38,459 bases of DNA from Candidatus Methanophagaceae archaeon. GTDB lineage: Archaea > Halobacteriota > Syntropharchaeia > Alkanophagales > Methanospirareceae. Below are positions 1 through 6,965 of this stretch, in pieces. A program made the position numbers and the translations under genes. The DNA lies in the NCBI GenBank assembly GCA_003194435.1, contig PQXC01000016.1:1-38459 (forward strand), given 5' to 3'. The notes beneath the pieces are model-generated. The model did not search any database. It had not been told where the DNA came from and saw only the letters and a list, made by a program, of their open reading frames with translations. How positions within the stretch are numbered: position 1 is the stretch's first letter; the number at the start of each line of letters is the position of its first letter.

Positions 1-26
1 TCTCGACCTCTCTAATTACACCAATT

Positions 27-635
27 TTGAAATCCCGTGTATATTGCCTCCTTCTTTTCATCTTGCACCCCTTTTTCATTTTTTCTTATTTCTTAACTTA
101 CTGTCTACTTTTAGGGGTGCACCCCAATCTGAGGATTTTATCTTCTTTCTTTGAGATTATAAAAAGTGAAGATGCGCAACAGGATTTAATTGATCATATT
201 TCAAAAATCTTAAGAAAAATCATTGCAGAAGAGAAGAAAAAAGGAAAAGAAATAGGTGACGACGAGATAAGAAGAAAAGCAAGAGTTATCTTTTGGAATT
301 TAAACTTTTTGCTTGTATATGGCATCATTTATAAGATCGTTCATTCTTTAGGCTCTGATAAATTGACTGAGATTATTAGAATAATTGAGAGTGAGATTAA
401 AACACCCGTTTCCTTTTTAGTGAAGCATGGAATTTTAATGTGGTATAACAAAAACTTGCAAATCGATGAATTAGCTAAAAAGATTAAGGAAAAGAATTTT
501 TCTGAAATAGCACAAAACATTTTGAAGTTCATGATTGTGGATTACACCTCACAACATCCTATCAGTTATAGATACAGACAACGAATAGAAAGTAAGTTGG
601 GAATTCCAAGAAGAAGACTTCCAATAAGGAGTTAG
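27..635 (+). CDS. Hypothetical helical protein, possibly 5'-partial
   Basis: I do not recognise this protein. The frame is open to the left edge of the window, so the gene may start upstream; inside the window the first usable start is TTG at 27, and no ATG occurs near the N-terminus. The first ~30 residues are strongly hydrophobic (one possible membrane segment or signal anchor). The rest is charged and helical with Lys-rich stretches and a basic C-terminus (RRRLP). It is AT-rich like the next three genes and is followed by an attC-like hairpin, so I infer it is the first cassette-like gene of the island. The bases around 29-43 resemble 1816-1829, so the apparent N-terminus may overlap another repeat end. 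Function unknown. Confidence 0.55.
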   Translation: MKSRVYCLLLFILHPFFIFSYFLTYCLLLGVHPNLRILSSFFEIIKSEDAQQDLIDHISKILRKIIAEEKKKGKEIGDDEIRRKARVIFWNLNFLLVYGIIYKIVHSLGSDKLTEIIRIIESEIKTPVSFLVKHGILMWYNKNLQIDELAKKIKEKNFSEIAQNILKFMIVDYTSQHPISYRYRQRIESKLGIPRRRLPIRS

Positions 636-668
636 GTATGGGCCAAGTTCTTACTGAATTAAGCATGC

Positions 669-748
669 AGATAACAGCGGATAAAAAGCTCTACCACGCT
701 TCACCCAAATTGCCCTCGGTAACTTCTTTTATCCACAAAACCTTAGGC
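669..748 (+). repeat. attC-like imperfect hairpin A
   Basis: An 80-base intergenic element. It begins with AGATAAC (669-675) and ends with CTTAGGC (742-748). Arms GGATAAAA (679-686) and TTTTATCC (727-734) are perfectly complementary, and the pairing continues imperfectly inward. The 3' arm is followed by CCACAAAAC, matching CCGCAAAAC in the element at 1602-1675. The layout (short core, spacer, stem with unpaired bases, spacer, TTRRRY-like core) is that of integron attC sites. The base before TTAGGC is C rather than the usual G, so the match is imperfect. Confidence 0.5.
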
Positions 749-779
749 GACATTGCATTTACAAAAGCGGTGTAGGCAC

Positions 780-1589
780 ATGATTCCTAAAAACTTAAAA
801 AAATATGACTATCGGGAAAATCTAATAGTGGGTAAAGACAATCCCATCTTAATTCAAAAAGCATGGAGAGATCGGTTTTCGAGTGAAAGCCACTGGCGTG
901 CGGGTTATGGTGGACAGGCGTATTTATCGAAGCCAAATAGTGAGGATGCATTAACTTGGAATGTTTTCAGAGCGCTTCAACTTTCTGGGGAACGGGGATT
1001 AAAAGTAATATCCGATGTTTTTAAGATCTCTAGGGTTGACAAAATGCTGTTTTGGGGTTGCGATGTTGAGCATCACGGTGAAGAACAGCAATTATTGAAT
1101 ATTCTAATCCGGACAATTGATGGCAAACATCAAGGAACAATGACCGAACCTGATTTAGTAATAATAACCGGACGAGAAGTTGTTTTTGTAGAATGTAAAT
1201 TGAACCAGAGAGGTAATACTTCACCATGGAAATCAAAAGGAAAGGGAGCAGAAAAGAGAATGAAGACATACGCAGAAGAATTTCCAGAGATAAAAAACGT
1301 TCAAGATTGGGAGGTAATATATCAGCTGATCCGTCAATATGTTTTTGCTAAATCTTTAAGTAAACATCTTAAGAAGAAGCCAGTTGTAATTCCACTAATC
1401 AATGAAAAACATAGGGAAATACTGTCGGACTACTACTTGAAGGTGAAACACAGTCCTTTGAACCAAAAAGAAGTCTTTCGGGATTTCGTTACGTGGCAAG
1501 ATCTCTTAAGAATACTCTCAACATCAGACATGCCAAATAAAGGTATTATATCAGCAAAGATAAAAGAGGCTTTAAAATATGCCAGGTAA
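780..1589 (+). CDS. PD-(D/E)XK nuclease-like protein
   Basis: A 269-residue protein starting at ATG 780, which is preceded by GGTGTAGG. A longer reading from TTG 753 would run through the repeat end and is less likely. Around residues 124-140 it carries a PD-(D/E)XK signature: Asp125 in EPDLVI, a strand, then Glu138 and Lys140 in VFVECKL. This is the active-site pattern of restriction-endonuclease-fold proteins. The N-terminal part holds a possible DNA-binding region I cannot classify. It lies between two attC-like elements and upstream of a DNA methyltransferase, so a defence nuclease is likely. Whether it partners that methyltransferase is unknown, because a second nuclease lies directly downstream of the methyltransferase. 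Confidence 0.65.
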   Translation: MIPKNLKKYDYRENLIVGKDNPILIQKAWRDRFSSESHWRAGYGGQAYLSKPNSEDALTWNVFRALQLSGERGLKVISDVFKISRVDKMLFWGCDVEHHGEEQQLLNILIRTIDGKHQGTMTEPDLVIITGREVVFVECKLNQRGNTSPWKSKGKGAEKRMKTYAEEFPEIKNVQDWEVIYQLIRQYVFAKSLSKHLKKKPVVIPLINEKHREILSDYYLKVKHSPLNQKEVFRDFVTWQDLLRILSTSDMPNKGIISAKIKEALKYAR

Positions 1590-1878
1590 AGATGCAACGT
1601 CGCCTAACACCAGACATTACGACTTCACTCCGCCCAAATCCCTTCAGGACTTCGTATGTCCGCAAAACATTATACGCCATCGGCTTTAGATGTTCAAAGC
1701 GAAAATATTTTTATGTCAGGTAATATAAATAAAGGAGGTTTGAGAGAAGTCGTGTATCGGATGGTATATACTCGCCATAGTTGCTTTTCCTACAAAATGA
1801 GGCGATGAAGAATAGAAATTCCCGTGTATGTCCGCAAAACGCTAAGTGAAAGGGCGTAAAAGAAAAGAGGTAAGAAAT
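1590..1878 (+). promoter_or_regulatory. Gene-free spacer with repeat C, TATA-like box and strong SD without ORF
   Basis: Besides hairpin B this stretch contains a 15-base exact copy (1826-1840, GTATGTCCGCAAAAC) of part of hairpin B (1654-1668), a partial third element. At 1721-1730 there is an AT-rich TATA-like sequence, followed by AAAGGAGG (1731-1738) that resembles a strong ribosome-binding site. No convincing reading frame follows that site: a TTG at 1740 would be one base away and gives only 22 codons. It may be a promoter or leader for the methyltransferase, or the remains of an emptied cassette. Confidence 0.35.
1602..1675 (+). repeat. attC-like imperfect hairpin B
   Basis: A 74-base element starting GCCTAAC (1602-1608, fits RYYYAAC) and ending ATTATAC. 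Arms GACATTACGA (1613-1622) and TCGTATGTC (1652-1660) pair with one extrahelical T, a feature typical of attC stems. Bases 1592-1607 are the reverse complement, with one mismatch in 16, of 743-758. They form an inverted pair around the nuclease gene, as expected if 743-1669 is an excisable circular cassette. Confidence 0.55.
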
Positions 1879-2745
1879 ATGGATGTCTGGTATAAAGTAT
1901 TAAACGAAGATTGCATCAAATGGCTTGACAATCACTCAGAAGAGAATATCCATCTTACTTTTATTGACCCGCCCTTCAGGCAAGGGAAAGATTATAGATT
2001 TTTTGATGATAACCAGCCTGAGGAAAAATACTGGAACTGGCTTGAAGATGTCTTATCGAAAGTTTACAGAATTACTGTTAAAGGAGGTGCTGTTTACTTC
2101 ATGCAAAGAGAGAAAAACACAGAAAATGTATTAAGGATACTTAGAAAGACAAAATGGGTATTTCAAAACTTAATCATATGGAAGAAGAAGACTTCAGCGA
2201 TCCCATCGGAGATTAGATACTCCAAGCAATACCAAATTATTGCATTTGCCACCAAAGGTGAAAGACCAAGGGCGTTCAACAAGTTGCGCATAGATTTGCC
2301 TACCCCTCCAGAGTACAAATATGGAAGATCAAATGGAGTCTATGTTACAGATGTATGGGACGATATTAGGGAATTAACATCGGGATATTTTGCTGGAGAT
2401 GAAGCAATAAGGGATAATGAAGGAAACAGAGTTCATACACAGCAGTCACCAGTGGCTTTACTTTTGAGAATCATCCTGAGTTCCACCCTTCCCGGTGATA
2501 TTATATTAGACCCATTTGCTGGGTCAGGGACTACATTAGTAGTTGCTTATCAGCTAAAGCGTAATTCCATAGGTATAGAAATAGACCCAGAGTATGTTGA
2601 ACTTATTAAAAAACGACTAAGTCACTTAAGACCCGCGGATAATATTATGAAATATTATGATTACTATAGATATACTCATAAGCTGAAAGAGATTTGGCCG
2701 GCTGAGAAGATTCCGCTTGTTGCTGAGCAAAGGAGGCTGTTTTAA
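1879..2745 (+). CDS. Beta-class DNA (adenine-N6/cytosine-N4) methyltransferase
   Basis: A 288-residue SAM-dependent DNA methyltransferase. The start at ATG 1879 is chosen because AGAGG (1866-1870) lies eight bases upstream; the GTG at 1846 lies in the repeat. Catalytic motif IV DPPF is at residues 30-33 and the SAM-binding motif I, DPFAGSGTT, is at 211-219, with the target-recognition region between them. This IV-before-I order is that of the beta class. DPPF favours adenine-N6 methylation, though cytosine-N4 is not excluded. The stop codon is one base before the ATG of the following nuclease, so the two form a restriction-modification operon. The target sequence cannot be read from the gene. 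Confidence 0.85.
   Translation: MDVWYKVLNEDCIKWLDNHSEENIHLTFIDPPFRQGKDYRFFDDNQPEEKYWNWLEDVLSKVYRITVKGGAVYFMQREKNTENVLRILRKTKWVFQNLIIWKKKTSAIPSEIRYSKQYQIIAFATKGERPRAFNKLRIDLPTPPEYKYGRSNGVYVTDVWDDIRELTSGYFAGDEAIRDNEGNRVHTQQSPVALLLRIILSSTLPGDIILDPFAGSGTTLVVAYQLKRNSIGIEIDPEYVELIKKRLSHLRPADNIMKYYDYYRYTHKLKEIWPAEKIPLVAEQRRLF
2729..2736 (+). promoter_or_regulatory. Shine-Dalgarno site that fixes the nuclease start at 2747
   Basis: AAAGGAGG inside the last codons of the methyltransferase lies ten bases before ATG 2747. It supports 2747, not TTG 2797, as the original start of the downstream nuclease, although that ATG is out of frame with the long reading frame. Confidence 0.6.
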
Positions 2746-2746
2746 A

Positions 2747-3735
2747 ATGTATGAATTTACTGACGCTGTGGATTTTTTTATCGGAATGATAAAGCTTTGA
2801 AAACAGGGAGAATTAGTCTCCATTCACCATTGGAAGAGATCTGCCTGAAAGCTGGTAAAGATTGTTTTGCTTATATTGACAATCGTAGAGACGCAAAAGG
2901 AAAATATGGTTATGATTTTTGGGGTATTATCAAAAATCAGTTTGAAAATGAAGAACAATTCGTAAAATGGATTAAAAACAAAGTGAGTGAGAAACTTTTG
3001 TATTCAAAATCAGAGCAGTTTCCCGATTTTCTATTTAAAACAAGAAAATATGCTGGTAAATTAATTTGTGGTAGTTTACTGGAGTTAAAAGACTCCAAGG
3101 GCGGCAGTGTAGCATCCTTCAATTCAACACTTCCTACAAAATACAAAAATCTTGAGGAAATAGATGTAATTAATGGGAAAAACCTTGTGTCAAGAATTGC
3201 CTCAATCATAGATGGGGATTTGTCACCAGAAAATGGTTACCGTAATTTCGAGCGAAGGTGTTTTTATCTTGTAAGAACGCACGCTGGTAAAGATGATAAG
3301 GTGAAAGTCTCCGTTGTAGATGGTTCGTTTTTTGAAACAGTCCCAAAAGACCATCTTATCTATCAAATGTTTTTGAATATTTTGCGCACCCATTTGGAGA
3401 AAAGAGAAATCAAAATATCGTCGGATACTCTCAACCAGATTGAAAAAGCTCTTTCGTATGTTACTGACCAAACAATAATAGCAGCTTCACAAATTATAGA
3501 AAAAGCATCTGTGCGGCCACGCCTAAGAATTATGGCTGAGGTACACTCAGAAGGAAATCCTCACAGTAGTTTTTACCCAGAAATTTCAGAGCGAAGCATA
3601 AATTTAATTATCGAAGCATCGAGCTATGAGGAAAAATTTGCCAAGGTAATATCACAAAAAATACCTGAGATAGATATATTTACTATTCACCACAAGAGGA
3701 ATGGAGAGCATGTCGTCTTTCAATATAAATTTTAG
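2747..3735 (+). CDS. Type II-like restriction endonuclease with apparent -1 base frameshift near the 5' end
   Basis: The long frame runs 2797-3735 from a TTG without a good ribosome site. Immediately after the methyltransferase, ATG 2747 opens with MYEFTDAVDFF and then leaves frame at a run of seven T (2773-2779). Adding one T would continue it as YRNDKALKTGRIS into the long frame, so I read one gene of about 330 residues with a one-base loss in the homopolymer. The long frame holds a PD-(D/E)XK pattern: Asp77 (FPDF), then Glu96 and Lys98 (LLELKD), counted from TTG 2797. Position next to a methyltransferase makes it the likely cognate restriction enzyme. It could be inactivated, read through transcriptional slippage, or be a sequencing error. 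The rest of the frame is intact over 310 codons, which argues against old decay. Confidence 0.65.
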
Positions 3736-3754
3736 TACGCATTTCATCGTAATT

Positions 3755-3770
3755 TTGAGCTCTTGCTCAA
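3755..3770. other. Short inverted repeat at the island's right edge
   Basis: TTGAGC and GCTCAA (3755-3760, 3765-3770) form a six-pair hairpin with a TCTT loop, 20 bases after the nuclease stop. There is no T-run after it, so it is a weak terminator candidate. Base composition changes from AT-rich to more balanced shortly to its right. Confidence 0.25.
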
Positions 3771-3877
3771 CTCAAAGGAAAACTTGGTTTCGCATCCATC
3801 ATTCTCTTCCCGATGGTTTAGGGGGATGAGCGTATATTTATTGCTCATTCTACGGCATTACTTTTGCATAGCATAAA

Positions 3878-4891
3878 TTATCGCCTCCTCAGCCCCTCTT
3901 CATCTGCGTATCGCGCTATCAAATGGCTTATCTCTTTACTATACCATCCCCGCTTTATAAAAGCTGGATAGATTGGCAGACGTTCACGCAATACAAAAGG
4001 CGCTATTGCTTCTCTCAGTTCCGCTTCACATGGCCACGATGATTCAGGATTTATATAATCTATGGTATGCTCAGAGATTCCACCAAGGTCAGAAGCGCCG
4101 AGTTCTATCAGTTCCCTGGGTGATGTGAGATTTGGTGGCACCTGAATGGCGACCTCAGCGGGCAATATCGCACGTGCCGCGCGGACAACCTCTTTCAGCA
4201 CGTCAAGACCCGGTGGTCTTACATTCCACATCGGTGTGTATGGCTTGGGCACGAACGGCTGAATAATGACCTCCTGGATATGCCTGTACTCATCGTATAG
4301 CGATTTCAGTGCCTCTAACGCCCGAATACGGTCTTCAGGCTTCTCTCCTATACCTATCAGTAATCCCGTAGTAAAGGGGATTTTAAGCTCGCCTGCACGT
4401 GCTATCATCTCCAATCTAACTTCTGGCACTTTACCTGGCGAGTTTTTATGCGCTTCAACCTCTGCCGTCGTCTCCAGCATCAAGCCCATAGAGGCATTCA
4501 CAGCACGCAACTCCAGCAGTTCTTCACTACTCATGATACCGAGGTTACAATGTGGTAGCAGTCCGTGCTCTATTGCCAACTTACAGAGCTCCTTTGTGTA
4601 TTCCACGAGAGAAGAGCATCCTGTGTTGCTGCGCAGCCAATCCCTGAAATGCGGATTTGCAAGCTCCGGTTTCTCACCCGCAGTAAATAGCGCTTCCGTT
4701 GCTGAACCTCTCGCACGTTTTATAAGTGCTAAAAAGCGTTCTACGGAGATTAAATAGGCATCTTTCATGCTACGGCTGCGTGCCCGGAAACCGCAATATG
4801 CACATGCATTCCTGCATACGTTCGTCACGGGTATGAAGACATTCTTTGAGAAGGTTACATATTTTTTCGGCTTCATCTCATCACATCTCAT
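3878..4891 (-). CDS. cofG: FO synthase subunit 1 (7,8-didemethyl-8-hydroxy-5-deazariboflavin synthase, CofG)
   Basis: A radical SAM enzyme that with CofH builds the deazaflavin chromophore of coenzyme F420 from tyrosine and a ribityl-diaminouracil. The 337-residue length fits archaeal CofG. The iron-sulfur motif CRNACAYC gives Cys26, Cys30 and Cys33 (CxxxCxxC), and the region around it (PVTNVCRNACAYCGF) is characteristic of the family, as are LMLETT and QPFVPKPYTPM. The ATG at 4891 follows directly on the stop of the upstream radical SAM gene; an in-frame ATG at 4876 (MKPKKYV) could be the real start. cofH is not in this window. It is the last of three co-directional radical SAM genes. Confidence 0.9.
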   Translation of the reverse strand: MRCDEMKPKKYVTFSKNVFIPVTNVCRNACAYCGFRARSRSMKDAYLISVERFLALIKRARGSATEALFTAGEKPELANPHFRDWLRSNTGCSSLVEYTKELCKLAIEHGLLPHCNLGIMSSEELLELRAVNASMGLMLETTAEVEAHKNSPGKVPEVRLEMIARAGELKIPFTTGLLIGIGEKPEDRIRALEALKSLYDEYRHIQEVIIQPFVPKPYTPMWNVRPPGLDVLKEVVRAARAILPAEVAIQVPPNLTSPRELIELGASDLGGISEHTIDYINPESSWPCEAELREAIAPFVLRERLPIYPAFIKRGWYSKEISHLIARYADEEGLRRR

Positions 4892-5890
4892 TTAAGAGGC
4901 TGCCTGTTTACCTTTACCTTTGCCTCTTCGCTCCTCTACCGTAACCCAGAATAGACTATCTCTATATCTCACCTTCTTTATTCTACCACTTTCATACAAT
5001 CTCGCAAAGCTGTCCTCTATATCACTCTGCTGGAATCGCTCTCGCTTTAATGTCGCTATAACCTGCTCCTCCCTCATTGGATGCCGTCTTATTATTGCCA
5101 TAATCGCTTCTTCTGGAGTTGTAAATCCAGTGGTGGAGAATTCACCGGTCTCTTCTGTGGTTATCGCCACCACGGGATTGACCTCGCTGAGAATCGCATC
5201 AGCCAATGCGATGGCTTCTTTATCAGGTGGCACCGCCCACGGCTCCGCGGGCGGTCTTATCGGGACGTTTAGATATGTCCTATCGGGTTCTATACGCTCA
5301 AGTATGCTCTTTATCGCTTCTAACTCCTCATCAGTGTCGTTTAGCCCCTTCACCAGCATGACCTCCATCCATATCTCACCGCTGTATTCACGGCTGAACT
5401 TCTCTATACCCGTGACAACGGCTTCAAAATCGAGCTCGCGATGCGGTCTGTTTATCTTCCTGAACGTCTTAGCAGTGCCTGCATCAAGAGATGGCATTAC
5501 AACATCCGCTCCAGAAATGTCCGCTCTCACATCCGCGCGGTAAAGCAGTGACCCATTTGTATCAACAGCGATGGGTATATCGGTTATCTCCTTCGTCTTA
5601 CGAATTAACCATCCAATGCTCCTGCATAAAGTCGGTTCGCCTTCACCAACAAAGGTCACGAAATCTATCCCATGCCCATGCTCATCAATTTTAAGTGCCT
5701 GCTCAATCTCCTTAAGTATCGCCTGTGGCGGGAAGAAGTCCTTACGCTCGATGGTCATCTGTGTTGTCCTCCCAAGCTGGCAGTATACACACGAATAGTC
5801 ACAGGTCTTGAATGGTATAGGTCCAACGCCTAAGGAGCGTCCAAGACGTCTTGATGGCACGGGTCCATAGACTACTTTATGGTCTGTCAT
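4892..5890 (-). CDS. Radical SAM protein, COG0731-like
   Basis: A 332-residue radical SAM protein with the signature GPVPSRRLGRSLGV (residues 9-22) followed by CDYSCVYC (Cys30, Cys34, Cys37), typical of a broad archaeal/bacterial family grouped with wyosine-synthase-like Fe-S oxidoreductases (COG0731). A Gly-rich SAM-contact segment (GEGEPTL) follows. The C-terminal ~80 residues look like a winged-helix domain and end in a Lys/Gly repeat (GKGKGK). The substrate is not known for this family, and I do not assign Tyw1 because the specific features of that enzyme are absent. The gene starts immediately after the stop of the upstream gene (TGA then ATG), so the two are translationally coupled. Confidence 0.75.
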   Translation of the reverse strand: MTDHKVVYGPVPSRRLGRSLGVGPIPFKTCDYSCVYCQLGRTTQMTIERKDFFPPQAILKEIEQALKIDEHGHGIDFVTFVGEGEPTLCRSIGWLIRKTKEITDIPIAVDTNGSLLYRADVRADISGADVVMPSLDAGTAKTFRKINRPHRELDFEAVVTGIEKFSREYSGEIWMEVMLVKGLNDTDEELEAIKSILERIEPDRTYLNVPIRPPAEPWAVPPDKEAIALADAILSEVNPVVAITTEETGEFSTTGFTTPEEAIMAIIRRHPMREEQVIATLKRERFQQSDIEDSFARLYESGRIKKVRYRDSLFWVTVEERRGKGKGKQAAS

Positions 5891-6922
5891 TCATTTTTCC
5901 GCCTCCTCGTAGAAGAAATCACTGCATAGAGGGTCCTCAGCGAGGTAATCGCCGGTATGGAGATATGCACGCACGCGACAGCCACCACAGATATCGCGAT
6001 GCTTGCAGCGGGCGCATCTGCCTTTCACTTCCCTGTTCCTGAGTGAGGTAAAGACCTCAGAATTGATTATCTCACGAAGCCCCTGCTCCCTTACGTTGCC
6101 CACTTTCACATCCAGCAGCGGACAGGGCACAACATCGCCATTCGGCTTGATAGAGAGCATACCCGATGCAGCGCGGCAGCCTGGTAGCTCGGAGAAGAAG
6201 AAATCAGGCACAAAAAGCCCTTCCTCCGCCTTACGCCTCAGTATCACCCAGTACTGTGATGCCTGCGTTGTGCATATCTCAATTTCATCCCCTATTCTGC
6301 TCTGTTCCTCATACAACAGCATCAGATTCTTTGCATACTCAACGCTGCTGAGTTCGCTTGCAGGCATCCTCTCCTTTCCCCTGCCCAGTGCGATATAGTG
6401 GAAGAACCTGCACTGCCTGGCACCCAGTTCCAGTGCCGTATTGATTATTGCTGTGGTCTCTCCTTCGTTCTGTTTCATTATACAGGGGTCAATCACGAGG
6501 GTCATACCCGCTTCTCTACACGCACGCGCAGCCTTTATCGCTTTATCATATACGCCCGCACCCCTGATCATATCATGAGTCTTCGGTGTGCCATCAATAG
6601 GGATAATAACCTCTTCAATACCCGCTTCTCTCAACTGATACGCTGTATCCTCGTTGAGCATTGTGCCATTAGAAGCGAGAGTGAGGTGCAAGCCCCGCTC
6701 CTTCGCATACGATACGATTGTGAAGATGTCATCCCGCATCAGGGGCTCACCACCACCAAAGGTGATATTCGCCTCCGCGCCCATGACACGTGCGATCTCA
6801 TCAATGAGTGCGAAGGCTTCCTCGGTGCTGAGCTCATCGTTCAGGGATGTGCCGGCATCGTAATAGCAATGCATGCATCTGAGATTACAAGCCCGCGTAA
6901 CGTTCCAGTTGATGCTATACAC
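5891..6922 (-). CDS. Radical SAM/SPASM protein of the AhbC/AhbD/NirJ type
   Basis: A 343-residue protein with an N-terminal radical SAM motif CNLRCMHC (Cys12, Cys16, Cys19), the segment TFGGGEPL, and a C-terminal SPASM-type cluster: CARCKHRDICGGC (Cys303, 306, 312, 315) followed by RAYLHTGDYLAEDPLC (Cys333). That C-terminal signature is typical of enzymes that tailor haem in the siroheme-dependent route (AhbC, AhbD) and haem d1 synthesis (NirJ), so a haem-synthesis role is the best guess. I cannot tell which step. The start is GTG at 6922. It heads the three-gene radical SAM operon and is divergent from the membrane protein to its right. Confidence 0.75.
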   Translation of the reverse strand: MYSINWNVTRACNLRCMHCYYDAGTSLNDELSTEEAFALIDEIARVMGAEANITFGGGEPLMRDDIFTIVSYAKERGLHLTLASNGTMLNEDTAYQLREAGIEEVIIPIDGTPKTHDMIRGAGVYDKAIKAARACREAGMTLVIDPCIMKQNEGETTAIINTALELGARQCRFFHYIALGRGKERMPASELSSVEYAKNLMLLYEEQSRIGDEIEICTTQASQYWVILRRKAEEGLFVPDFFFSELPGCRAASGMLSIKPNGDVVPCPLLDVKVGNVREQGLREIINSEVFTSLRNREVKGRCARCKHRDICGGCRVRAYLHTGDYLAEDPLCSDFFYEEAEK

Positions 6923-6965
6923 TTTCTTCTGTTATCTATTATCTATTCCGCTTGTTATAAATAAA

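Noticed and set aside
1740-1808. A 22-codon leader peptide after the strong SD at 1731-1738
   Set aside because: The TTG start is only one base from GGAGG and the peptide shows no regulatory codon run.
2747-2800. A separate 17-codon small gene between methylase and nuclease
   Set aside because: Its sequence continues smoothly into the nuclease frame if one T is added, so it is better read as the nuclease N-terminus.
6873-6965. Upstream start for the GT-C-like membrane protein
   Set aside because: It would overlap the divergent radical SAM gene's start and its promoter; GTG 6966 or ATG 7002 are better.
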